Positions 23,239 through 30,733 of a stretch of DNA of 31,800 bases are shown here, one piece after another. Positions within the stretch are counted from its first letter, which is position 1. The number at the start of each line of letters is the position of its first letter. The notes beneath the pieces were generated by a model. That model worked only from the letters and a program-made list of their open reading frames with translations. It searched no databases and was not told where the DNA came from. A program made the position numbers and the translations under genes. Source of the DNA: JAIOQA01 sp035493675. Its GTDB lineage: Bacteria > Myxococcota_A > Polyangia > Haliangiales > Haliangiaceae. The stretch lies in NCBI GenBank assembly GCA_035493675.1, contig DATJIA010000308.1, positions 1 to 31,800 on the forward strand, written 5' to 3'.

Positions 23239-23297
23239 CCGAGCGCGGCGCGCTTCGCGCGCCGTCGCGCTCGGCTCGGCGCTTTCAGCGCCTCGGC
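23239..23297. repeat. Strong double hairpin including 28-bp element copy B
   Basis: First hairpin 23239-23274: CCGAGCG and CGGCGCGC, loop TTC, GCGCGCCG, a TCG bulge and CGCTCGG, a 15-bp stem. The second overlaps it: CTCGGCTC, GGCGCT-TTC-AGCGCC, TCGGC at 23270-23297, the partner of the copy at 649-676. It lies between the PEGA gene stop and the flavoprotein start, both on the minus strand, so it may also end PEGA transcription. There is no U-run. A smaller hairpin GGGGT-GCT-ACCCC is at 23221-23233. Confidence 0.55.
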
Positions 23298-23319
23298 CCC
23301 GCCCCTCTTCGCGGCGGCA

Positions 23320-24939
23320 TCACTTCTTGATCAGCGACGTGAAGTCTTTGACGACCTTCGTCGGCGAGCCGGCGTTGATCGAGACCGAGAAGCTCTTCTT
23401 GATGTTGTTGGCGCGGTTGACGAGCGTGATGCTGTGCGAGCCCGGCGGCAGCGTGATCGCGCGCTGCGGGGTCGTGAGGCCGGTCGTGCGGCCGTCGATG
23501 ATGATGTCGCACGGCGGCTTCGCGCCGATCATGAGCGTGCCGGTGCCGCCGCTGGCGACCGCGGTGCGCTTCGGGGCGGACGTCTTCTCTTTCGGCGCGG
23601 GCGTCTCGGTCTTGGCGACCGTCTTCTCGACGTGCTTGGGCTCGGTCTTCGCGTGCTTCGGCTCGGCCTTCGCTTTCGGCGCGGGCGCGGGCGCGGGCGC
23701 GACCTCCTCGACCGCAGGCGCGGGCGTCGGCGCGGGCGCGACGGCGGCGACCTGCGCGGTCGTCGACGCGGTGCCCGGCGTCGGCACGAGCGCGACCATC
23801 ATGTCGGTCTGCGACGCGGGATCGATCGTCGCGATCGTCGCGCTGTAGCCGTCGCGGCTGAACAAGATCTGGTGCTGCGTGCCCGCGGAGAGCGACGCGA
23901 CCGTCGGCGTCTTGCCGAGCTTCACGGCGCCACCGCCGTCGATCAGCATGACCGTGACGCCTTCCGGCTCGGACTTGAGCGTGACGTCGATGAGCGACCC
24001 GACGACGGGCCCAGCGGCCGCGGGTGCGGGCGCGGGCGCAGGAGCCGGCGCGACGGCGGCGACCGCTTCGGCGGCAGGTGCCGGCGCGGGCGGCGCGGCT
24101 TGATCGATCGGCGTGACGGTCGGCTGCGGCGCAGCGGCAGGCGGCGACACTTGCTCGACCGCGGCGATCGACGGTGAGACCGCGGCGGCCGGCGCAGCGC
24201 TCGGCGTCGGCGCGGGACGAACCTTCGCTCCGCCCGCGGCGGCGGCGATGTTCGCGGCGGGCGAGCCGGGCGCGGCCGTCGCCTTCGCATCGTCCGCGCT
24301 CATCTTGTTGTAGACGAGGTACCCGCCGGCGGCGACGAGCCCGAGCCCGAACGCGGCGGCGATCGCGACGACCGCGGAGCCGCGACGGCGACCGACCGAC
24401 TCGGTGCCGAACAGCTCGTCGTCGGGGGCGAAGCGATCGATCGCCTCGCTCTTCTGGAACCAATCGCCGTTCTCCATCTCGGCCATGTCGGCGAGCGAGA
24501 CCGGCGACGTCGGGAGCTCGTCGGCGACGTGGGGGGGCGGCATGCGGAGCGGCTGCGCTTGCGGCACCGGGACCTGCGCGCTGCGACGCGGCGGCAACGC
24601 CGCGACCGGCGGCGGCTGCGCGGGGCCCGCGACCGGAAGCGGCGGCAGCGGCTTGCCGCCGAACAGATCGTCGGCTGCGCTCGGATCGATCCGCTCCGGC
24701 ATCGGCGTGCCGGCCGGGATCGCGGGGATCGCCTGCTGCGTTCCGGACGGACGCGTGCGCGGAAGCGGCGGCGGCGCCGCGTTCGGCTGCATCGCGGCCA
24801 TCGGCGCGGTCGCGCGAGGCGGCGGAAGCGCGGCCTTCTTCGGCGGCTCGCTCTCGAACAGCCCGCCGAGATCGATATCGATCGGCTTCTGCTGCGCGAG
24901 CTCGATCAGCTTCTGGACCGCGGTCGAATCCTTAGCCAT
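23320..24939 (-). CDS. Single-pass membrane protein with two C-terminal PEGA domains
   Basis: A 539-aa protein. The cytoplasmic N-terminal 185 residues are Pro-rich and carry short repeated acidic motifs (GGLFESE at about 25, ADDLFGG at 89, DDELFGT at 173), perhaps docking sites. A single membrane helix is at about 188-210 (VVAIAAAFGLGLVAAGGYLVY). Then come a Pro/Ala-rich spacer and two PEGA-type beta domains: IDVTLKSEPEGVTVMLIDGGG... and, at the end, GTLMIGAKPPCDIIIDGRTTG...PPGSHSITL. PEGA domains are common in bacterial surface proteins. The start ATG 24939 has a GGGAGG ribosome site. It was probably a regulatory or envelope-sensing protein of the kind common in Myxococcota; no enzymatic domain is visible. 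Confidence 0.85.
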   Translation of the reverse strand: MAKDSTAVQKLIELAQQKPIDIDLGGLFESEPPKKAALPPPRATAPMAAMQPNAAPPPLPRTRPSGTQQAIPAIPAGTPMPERIDPSAADDLFGGKPLPPLPVAGPAQPPPVAALPPRRSAQVPVPQAQPLRMPPPHVADELPTSPVSLADMAEMENGDWFQKSEAIDRFAPDDELFGTESVGRRRGSAVVAIAAAFGLGLVAAGGYLVYNKMSADDAKATAAPGSPAANIAAAAGGAKVRPAPTPSAAPAAAVSPSIAAVEQVSPPAAAPQPTVTPIDQAAPPAPAPAAEAVAAVAPAPAPAPAPAAAGPVVGSLIDVTLKSEPEGVTVMLIDGGGAVKLGKTPTVASLSAGTQHQILFSRDGYSATIATIDPASQTDMMVALVPTPGTASTTAQVAAVAPAPTPAPAVEEVAPAPAPAPKAKAEPKHAKTEPKHVEKTVAKTETPAPKEKTSAPKRTAVASGGTGTLMIGAKPPCDIIIDGRTTGLTTPQRAITLPPGSHSITLVNRANNIKKSFSVSINAGSPTKVVKDFTSLIKK

Positions 24940-25057
24940 GGCAACTGCCTCCCGAGGCGAGAAACGTATGAGCCCACCCGGGGTTCGATCCAGGGAAACC
25001 GGCTTACAGGGTTGAGGCCTCGACAACTCAGGTTGGCTGCGATCTCTGCGCAGCACT

Positions 25058-25077
25058 GATCGGAAACTGCTCCGATC
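25058..25077. promoter_or_regulatory. Perfect inverted repeat next to a -35 box
   Basis: GATCGGA-AACTGC-TCCGATC, 7-bp arms, ending 2 bp before the TTGACG box. It is a candidate operator or a small hairpin in the 217-bp divergent gap. Confidence 0.35.
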
Positions 25078-25079
25078 TG

Positions 25080-25108
25080 TTGACGGATCGTGACCATACA
25101 CGTAACGT
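25080..25108 (+). promoter_or_regulatory. Sigma-70 promoter TTGACG-N17-TAACGT
   Basis: -35 TTGACG at 25080-25085, 17-bp spacer, -10 TAACGT at 25103-25108. The odd palindrome ACGT-A-ACGT (25100-25108) overlaps the -10. Transcription from about 25115 would give a leader of about 40 nt before GTG 25157. It is the best conventional housekeeping promoter I see in the window. Confidence 0.55.
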
Positions 25109-25156
25109 ATCGTCATTCTTCCGCCGGTCGACCGATCGTTCGCGAAGCTCCGCCGC

Positions 25157-26623
25157 GTGGTGACGAGCTTCGACGAGTCTCGAACGAGCGCGCGCGACCG
25201 CGCGACGCTGCGGATCGCCGTCGAGCTCGGCGCGATCGCGGTGCCGGCGTGCGCGCGCGAGCTCGCGAGCGGGAGCCCGGCGCGGCGGGCGTGGGCGCGC
25301 GTGCTGCTCGGCGCGATCGCGCGAGCGCCTCGCGACGAAGAGCGCGTGCGCCGTTCGGTCCGCGAGCTGCTCGGCGGCGACGCGCCCGACGACGCGAAGA
25401 TCGACGCGCTCGCGCTGCTCGCCGATCTCGGCGAGGTCACGATGCCGGCGTGCTTCTCGGATCCGGCGGCGATCCAGCGGCGCTCGGTCGAGGAGCTCGC
25501 GGGTCACCTCGGATCGGTCGAAGACGTCGCGAGCGCGGCGGCGCTGGTCGCGGAAGGGCTCGAGCCGCCGGCGATCGCGGAGCTCGTCGAGGGCTTGAGC
25601 GAGATCGCGCCGGCGGCGGCGGAGCGCTTGGTCGACGAGCTCGCGGCGCGCGTCGATGTCGATCCGATGTTGCGCGGCGAGCTGCGGCGGATCATCTCGC
25701 CGCTGAAGATCGCCCCGCCCCCGTTCGCCCTGAGCGAGGACCCGGAGGGTCCGAGTCGAAGGGCGACGTTGCGGCCCGCGCTCGTCGAGGTCCACCGCCA
25801 CGCAGGCGGCAGCGCCGTCGTCGCGATCGCGCGGCGCGTGCCGGGGCAGCGCCGGTGGCGCGCGTTCAGCGTGCTCGTCGACGAGACCGGCACGCTCGCC
25901 GACGCCTGGTACGACGGCGATTGTCCGCCGCGCAAGGTGAGCGGCGAGATCCTCGCGCCGCTCGCGGGGCAAGGCTTCCTCGGCGGCGCGACGTCGCCGC
26001 AGGTCGCGCGCCGCTTGGTCGCGGACGCGGCGCGCAGCGCGGTCGCGCTGGGGCGCGGGCTGCCGCCTTCCTATTACCTCGGCCGCGATCTGCTCGAGCT
26101 CGGCGACGCGCACCTCGCGGGTCGCCCCGCGCCCGACGAGATCGTCACGGCGCTCGGCCGCGCGGTCGATCTGCTCGCGTCCGGCGATCCGGCGCGCGCG
26201 CGCCCGCTGCTCGAGCACTGCGCCGAGCGCGCGCCCGACGATCCGCTGGTCGCGTCGAGCCTCGGCTTGTGCCTGTCGGCGCAGGGCGATCCGCGCGCCG
26301 CCCTGCCCTGGCTCGATCGCGCGGCGCGGCTCGAGCCGGCGTGGCCGATCCATCATTGGAACCTCGCGGCGGCCGCGCATCAGGCGCGCGAGCTCGACGC
26401 CTGTTATCTCGCGATGACCGCGTTCGTCGCGCGCAGCGCGGCGGCGACGGTGCACGATCCGGATCACGTCGAGCGGTTGGCGCTGGCGAAGCGGCTGATC
26501 GCGGAGCACGAGCGGTTGTGCAGGTTGGAAGGTCGCGCGCTCCCCAGAAGCCGGGCACGGGCAAGGGCACGGGCAGGGGCACGGAATCGATCACGCGGGT
26601 CGCGCGTTGATCGATCCCCATGA
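25157..26623 (+). CDS. HEAT-like / TPR repeat protein
   Basis: A 488-aa cytoplasmic protein. Residues about 10-180 are alpha-helical repeats of HEAT character. A central 100-residue alpha/beta part follows (VVAIARRVPGQRRWRAFSVLVDETGTLADAWYDG). The last part has TPR-like units: AVDLLASGDPARARPLLEHCAERAPDDPLVASSLGLCLSAQGDPRAALPWLDRAARLEP and the next helix pair. The final 25 residues are an Arg/Ala tail coded by a GGGCAC hexamer repeat, unlike the rest. The start is GTG at 25157 (another GTG follows immediately). The stop overlaps the next gene by ATGA, so they are coupled. It is probably a scaffold or interaction protein; no specific family is recognised. Confidence 0.8.
   Translation: MVTSFDESRTSARDRATLRIAVELGAIAVPACARELASGSPARRAWARVLLGAIARAPRDEERVRRSVRELLGGDAPDDAKIDALALLADLGEVTMPACFSDPAAIQRRSVEELAGHLGSVEDVASAAALVAEGLEPPAIAELVEGLSEIAPAAAERLVDELAARVDVDPMLRGELRRIISPLKIAPPPFALSEDPEGPSRRATLRPALVEVHRHAGGSAVVAIARRVPGQRRWRAFSVLVDETGTLADAWYDGDCPPRKVSGEILAPLAGQGFLGGATSPQVARRLVADAARSAVALGRGLPPSYYLGRDLLELGDAHLAGRPAPDEIVTALGRAVDLLASGDPARARPLLEHCAERAPDDPLVASSLGLCLSAQGDPRAALPWLDRAARLEPAWPIHHWNLAAAAHQARELDACYLAMTAFVARSAAATVHDPDHVERLALAKRLIAEHERLCRLEGRALPRSRARARARAGARNRSRGSRVDRSP
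26553..26579 (+). repeat. Hexamer repeat with G-quadruplex potential
   Basis: Four GGG runs and one GGGG run separated by 2-3 nt (units GGGCAC/GGGCAA/GGGCAG), fitting the canonical G4 pattern on the + strand. It codes the Arg-Ala tail of the HEAT/TPR protein and ends 41 bp before the next start codon. Confidence 0.7.
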
Positions 26624-27780
26624 TCCTCGCGATCGTCGCGCTGGTTCCCACCCACGTCATCGTCGTCGGCCGCGCGGCGCCCGACGCCTCCTGGACCGAC
26701 GCGCCGACCGAGGCGCGCACGACCGATCACGCGGAGCTCGCAGTCGTCGCGATCGCGCGCGACGGCGACCGCACGGTCGTCCTCGCCGACGACGACGTCG
26801 CGCCGCTCGTGATCCGCGGCCGCACGATCGCCGCGCGCGAGCGGCGCGCGTGGCCGCTGGGCGCGAGCGTGCGGTGGTCGACGATCGAGCCGTTCGCGTG
26901 GCACCAGCCGGGCGAGGTCGTCTCCAACGGCAACACCGCCGACTACCACTCCAACGTCTCGACCGAGCCGAAGGACTTCGGCCGCTGGCTCGGCTACGAC
27001 CAGCTCCGCTACTTCGCGACGACGATCGCGGATTTCGGCGCCGCGCGCACGATCGCCGCGACGATCACGCCGCACGACACCGGCGCGTCGGCGGTGGACG
27101 GCGCCGGCACGATCTTCTACCAGGCGACGGTCCGGTTTTCGGACAACAGCGAGCTCAGCTCGCCGGGCGCGGAGGCGGTCGACGAGGGCGGCATCCAGCG
27201 CAGCGTGCATCGCGTCTCGCTGCGCCTCGCGGATGATTTTCTCGGCCGCCTGTCCGCGTATCTCCTCGTGCCGGAGGTGTTCGGCTCCGCCGGCGGCGGC
27301 GCGTCGAACCAGACCGATCGCTACACCGGCGCCGATTGCGCCGACGTCATGGTCGGCGCGCTGCGCGCCGAGGGTCACCGCGAGATCCAGTACACCAACG
27401 TCGCCGGCCTGCCCGCGCTGACGCGCGTGATCGCGAAGCCGACGATCCTCGACGATCAGGGCAACCCGGCGACGCCGATCACCGGCGTCGCGCGCGGCGA
27501 TCTGATCCGGATCGACTACGGCGGCGACTACGCGAACATGACGCCGCGCGATTGGGATCACGTCGCGGCGCTCTGGGAAGATCGCAGCGATCCGGACGGC
27601 CCCGCGCACGGCGGCCCCGACGGTCAGCTCGACGGCTTCGACCTCGTGATCCACATGGGTCACCCGCGGCTCGTGATCGAGCCGCTCGCGAACCAAGCGC
27701 CCGCGACCGTCGACGTCCTGCGCTGGCGAGCGAAGGCGGCCGCTACTTCGCGGCCGGCGCGAGCTCGAACTTCGCGTTGA
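26620..27780 (+). CDS. Possible exported cysteine hydrolase (NlpC/CHAP-like layout)
   Basis: A 386-aa protein with a hydrophobic N-terminus (about 1-20) that could be a signal peptide or anchor. The middle part (about 90-230) is unrecognised. At the end a papain-like layout is suggested: GADCADVMVGALR with Cys240, then GDLIRIDYGGDY at 293-304, then DWDHVAALWED with His314, and DLVIHMGH at 341-348. This Cys...GDLI...HVA order is that of NlpC/P60- and CHAP-type peptidases or amidases, and also of DUF1175-like proteins, but the similarity is weak. The start overlaps the HEAT/TPR gene stop (ATGA). The 3' end overlaps the converging AgmX gene by 38 bp. Confidence 0.6.
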   Translation: MILAIVALVPTHVIVVGRAAPDASWTDAPTEARTTDHAELAVVAIARDGDRTVVLADDDVAPLVIRGRTIAARERRAWPLGASVRWSTIEPFAWHQPGEVVSNGNTADYHSNVSTEPKDFGRWLGYDQLRYFATTIADFGAARTIAATITPHDTGASAVDGAGTIFYQATVRFSDNSELSSPGAEAVDEGGIQRSVHRVSLRLADDFLGRLSAYLLVPEVFGSAGGGASNQTDRYTGADCADVMVGALRAEGHREIQYTNVAGLPALTRVIAKPTILDDQGNPATPITGVARGDLIRIDYGGDYANMTPRDWDHVAALWEDRSDPDGPAHGGPDGQLDGFDLVIHMGHPRLVIEPLANQAPATVDVLRWRAKAAATSRPARARTSR

Positions 27781-29356
27781 CGATCGTCTTGCCCGGGATC
27801 GTGCGCGCGGGGAGCATCCAGCCCTTCGCCGCCTCGCTCGCGCACGCGCCGACCCGCGCGAGCCCTTCCTTGCCCGGCGGCGGGTTCGACGTCGCGCCGG
27901 CGACCTTGCCGGTCGCGTCGAAGTCGATCGTCAAGCCGAGCATGCCGGACACGCTCGCATCCGCCGCGAGCGCCGCCTCGTAGCACGCCTGGATCTCCTG
28001 CGCGTGCTGCTGCGCGAGCAGCGGGCCGATGATCGACTTGTCGTGGGTGCCGGTGCCCGGTTTCGCGGCCTTCTTCGCGGCCTCGAGATCCGACTCGTGC
28101 TTCTTCATCTCCTCGGCGTCGGCGCGGCCGGGCAGCGCGTCGTAGAGCTCGTACAGCTCCTTCGCCGGTCCGTAGAAGCGCTCGTCCATCGACGTCGCGT
28201 AGATCGCGTGGAACGTGATCGCGAGGCCGCGCAGCGCCTTGTAGCCGTCGTCGAGCTCCTGCGCGGTGCACTTGTCGCCGCACGCCGCGTACGCCTCCAT
28301 CGCCTGCTTCTCGTACGACGCGACCTGATCGGCGGCGAGCAGGCGCACCGAGTACTGCGCCTGCTGGCTGCGGAACTTGGGCAGATCGTTCTTCGCGATC
28401 TGCTCCGGCACGGTCTTGATGATGTTCTCGAGCACCTCGATCGCGTCGGCCCAGCGACCGGCGTACGCGTACGCGTTGTGCAGGTTGTAGAGCACCGAGA
28501 CCGGCGCCTTGCCCTGATAGAAGGCCTGCACGGTCTTCAGCGCGCCGTCGGCGGGCGCGCCGCCGCGCCCGAGGAGGATCAACAGATCGCGCACCAGCGC
28601 CGGCTTGTTGCTGCCGTCCTTCCAGCCCTGCGCCGACGCCGTGATCGCGGCGACCGCGCCCGCGTTGTCGCCGCCGCGCCACTTCGCCCACGCCATCACG
28701 TACGCCGCCTCGGGGTGCGCCGGGTCCGGCTGCAGGCCCGACAAGGTCGCGAGCGCGTCGGCGTTCTTGCCGAGGCGCAGGTAACAGAGCGCGAGCCACG
28801 CCTTGTCGTCGAGCGCCTTGTCGCTGGTCGGGAACCGCTTGAGCAGCTCTTGATAGACGTCGGCGGCGGCCGCGTAGTCCTGATCGATCATGTCGAACAC
28901 GACGAGCATGCGGAGCGAGACCTCGTTGGCGCCGCCGGCCGACGCCGCCGCGGCGCGGATCTCGTTCAGGTCCTTCTTCGCCTCGTCGCGGAGCGCCTTC
29001 TCCTTGGCGTCGTCCTTCTGCTTCTTCGATTCCTGGTAGAGCGCGGTCGCGAGCACGTTGACCGCGAGCTTCTTGGTCTCGAGATCGGGCGCCTTCGCGT
29101 AGTCGGCGCGATCCTTGTCGAGGGTCTGCTTCTTCTTCTCCTCGACGAGGAGCATCGGCGGGCGCCCCATCGCCTCCGGCGTGAAGACGAGGCCCTTGAG
29201 CGGCACGACGTCGAGATCGATCGTGAGGTCGGTGCCGTTCGGCTTCTTGTCGGTGCCGCCGCCGGATCCTTCCGGCGTCGTGCCCGTCTTGGTCGTTCCG
29301 CCACACGCCGCGAGCGCAACGAATGCGCCCATCGCGAAGAGATGTCTCGTCCGCAT
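27743..29356 (-). CDS. TPR lipoprotein with AgmX/PglI C-terminal domain
   Basis: A 537-aa lipoprotein: signal peptide with lipobox LAAC (Cys18), then a Gly/Thr/Lys-rich linker. An all-helical body (about 60-430) has TPR-like units, for example DYAAAADVYQELLKRFPTSDKALDDKAWLALCYLRLGKNADAL and VLYNLHNAYAYAGRWADAIEVLENII. Near the end, IIGPLLAQQHAQEIQACYEAALAADASVSGMLGLTIDFDATGKV matches the AgmX/PglI C-terminal domain (TonB-C-like) of myxobacterial motility and secretion proteins. It could act in an envelope-spanning machine like the Glt/Agl gliding complex, but no partner gene is nearby. The start ATG 29356 follows a TATTCC box by 7 nt. Confidence 0.85.
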   Translation of the reverse strand: MRTRHLFAMGAFVALAACGGTTKTGTTPEGSGGGTDKKPNGTDLTIDLDVVPLKGLVFTPEAMGRPPMLLVEEKKKQTLDKDRADYAKAPDLETKKLAVNVLATALYQESKKQKDDAKEKALRDEAKKDLNEIRAAAASAGGANEVSLRMLVVFDMIDQDYAAAADVYQELLKRFPTSDKALDDKAWLALCYLRLGKNADALATLSGLQPDPAHPEAAYVMAWAKWRGGDNAGAVAAITASAQGWKDGSNKPALVRDLLILLGRGGAPADGALKTVQAFYQGKAPVSVLYNLHNAYAYAGRWADAIEVLENIIKTVPEQIAKNDLPKFRSQQAQYSVRLLAADQVASYEKQAMEAYAACGDKCTAQELDDGYKALRGLAITFHAIYATSMDERFYGPAKELYELYDALPGRADAEEMKKHESDLEAAKKAAKPGTGTHDKSIIGPLLAQQHAQEIQACYEAALAADASVSGMLGLTIDFDATGKVAGATSNPPPGKEGLARVGACASEAAKGWMLPARTIPGKTIVNAKFELAPAAK

Positions 29357-29363
29357 GGCGTGT

Positions 29364-29369
29364 GGAATA
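29364..29369 (-). promoter_or_regulatory. -10-like TATTCC before the AgmX-domain gene
   Basis: TATTCC, 7 nt, ATG at 29356, in the 91-bp divergent gap with the DUF4266 gene. The last base does not fit TAnnnT. Confidence 0.25.
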
Positions 29370-29434
29370 CCACGCCACCCACGGCGCTCGCCAACACGTG
29401 ACGCGCACCTCCCGGACGGGCACCGCGCCGGTGT

Positions 29435-29440
29435 TAGGAT
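29435..29440 (+). promoter_or_regulatory. -10-like TAGGAT of the DUF4266 operon
   Basis: TAGGAT, 7 nt, GTG at 29448; no ribosome site between. Confidence 0.45.
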
Positions 29441-29447
29441 GCCGGGC

Positions 29448-29651
29448 GTGTTTCGCGTCGTCTCCGTCGTGTTCCTCCTCGCGAGCGCGTGCGCCGTGGT
29501 GCGGCCGCACGAGCGCGAGAACCTGACTCGTCCCGGCATGACCAGCGACCGCGGGCCCGGCGAGGCGCGGTTCCGCCAGCACCAGACCGGCGCGCGCGAA
29601 GGCTCCGACGGCGGCACCGGCGAGCCGGGCGGCGGATGCGGGTGCAATTGA
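29448..29651 (+). CDS. DUF4266 small lipoprotein
   Basis: A 67-aa exported lipoprotein: hydrophobic N-terminus with ASAC (Cys15), then the family core VRPHERENLTRPGM, a flexible Gly-rich part, and the diagnostic C-terminus GGGCGCN. DUF4266 genes are regularly found directly before DUF3570 genes, often with thioredoxin-like and ApbE flavin-transferase genes, which are not in this window. The start GTG 29448 was chosen because the signal peptide begins there and a TAGGAT box lies 7 nt upstream. The end overlaps the DUF3570 start by 16 bp. Confidence 0.88.
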   Translation: MFRVVSVVFLLASACAVVRPHERENLTRPGMTSDRGPGEARFRQHQTGAREGSDGGTGEPGGGCGCN

Positions 29652-30733
29652 TCCGCGCGATCGCGATCGTCGCGGTGCTCGCGGGGATCGCGCGCGCCGA
29701 CGGCGAGGTCTCGGTCCGCGGCGTCTATTACAAGGAGCACGCGACCCGCGTCGAGCAGCCGATGATCGACGCGCGCTTCGACGCGGGCGACGGCGGCAGC
29801 GTCGACGCCCACTTCCTCGTCGACGCGATCACGTCGGCGTCGCCCGGCTCCGGCGCCGCGAACATGCCGTTCACCGAGAAGCGCTACGAGCTCGGCGGCG
29901 GCTTCACGCAGCAGCTCGAGGATCATCCGATCCGGTGGGGCGTGCTCGCGCGCGCGTCGGTCGAGCCCGACTACGAGTCCGGCTTCTTCGGCGGTCGCTT
30001 CGAGCACGACTTCGCCGACAAGAACTTCACGTTCGCGCTCGCCGGCGGCATCGGCTACGACCACATCACGAACGCGGGCGCGCAGTTCGCGGGCCCCGGC
30101 TTCACCGCGATCAGCGAGCACCTGTCGAACACGCTCTTGTCGGGATCGATCACGCAGGTGCTCGGCAAGAACACGGTCGGATCGCTGACCTACGACTTCG
30201 CGTACTTCTGGGGCTACCTCGCGAACCCGTATCGCACGGTGATCACCGCCGACGCCGGGCTGGTGCCCGAGCGCATGCCCGACTACCGCGCGCGCCACGC
30301 GTTCGCGGGGATCGTGCGCCACTTCCTGCCGAGCACGGCGACGACCTTGATCGCGGCCTATCGTTTGTACACGGACGATTGGGGCATGCTCTCGCACACA
30401 CCCGAGGTGCGCGTCGTGCAGGCGGCGGGCGACGATCTCGAGGTCGGGCTCGGCTTCCGCTACTACCACCAGAGCGGCGCGTCGTTCTTCAAGCCGGTCT
30501 ATCCGACCGTGCAGCCGCAGTTCGAGCCGTACCTCACCGACGATCCGAAGCTGTCACCGTTCGACGGCGAGACGATCACGGCGCGGTTCGCGGTGCTCGG
30601 GCGCGCGTTCGGCTTCGAGGGCAACTGGGGCGACGCGCGCGCAGAAGTGATCGTGGAGTACGTCGTCCAGCACAACCGTTTCGGCAACGCGGGGATCGGC
30701 CATGTCGCACTCACGGTTCCTTTCAGCGATTAG
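29636..30733 (+). CDS. DUF3570 outer-membrane-type protein
   Basis: A 365-aa protein with signal peptide (LIRAIAIVAVLAGIARA) followed by alternating polar/hydrophobic strands with many aromatic residues, as in an outer-membrane beta barrel. The N-terminal family features GVYYKEHATRVEQPM and DAITSASPG are present, and the C-terminus ends in a strand (HVALTVPFSD). ATG 29636 was preferred; a GTG two codons later is possible. It overlaps the DUF4266 gene by 16 bp and the next lipoprotein gene by 32 bp, so all three are translated as one operon. Its function is not established; the family often travels with redox-protein maturation genes. Confidence 0.88.
   Translation: MRVQLIRAIAIVAVLAGIARADGEVSVRGVYYKEHATRVEQPMIDARFDAGDGGSVDAHFLVDAITSASPGSGAANMPFTEKRYELGGGFTQQLEDHPIRWGVLARASVEPDYESGFFGGRFEHDFADKNFTFALAGGIGYDHITNAGAQFAGPGFTAISEHLSNTLLSGSITQVLGKNTVGSLTYDFAYFWGYLANPYRTVITADAGLVPERMPDYRARHAFAGIVRHFLPSTATTLIAAYRLYTDDWGMLSHTPEVRVVQAAGDDLEVGLGFRYYHQSGASFFKPVYPTVQPQFEPYLTDDPKLSPFDGETITARFAVLGRAFGFEGNWGDARAEVIVEYVVQHNRFGNAGIGHVALTVPFSD

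Noticed and set aside
24976..24996. tRNA T-arm-like GGTTCGATCC in the PEGA upstream region
   Set aside because: The stem has a mismatch, there is no anticodon or D arm in either direction, and the region runs into a coding start.
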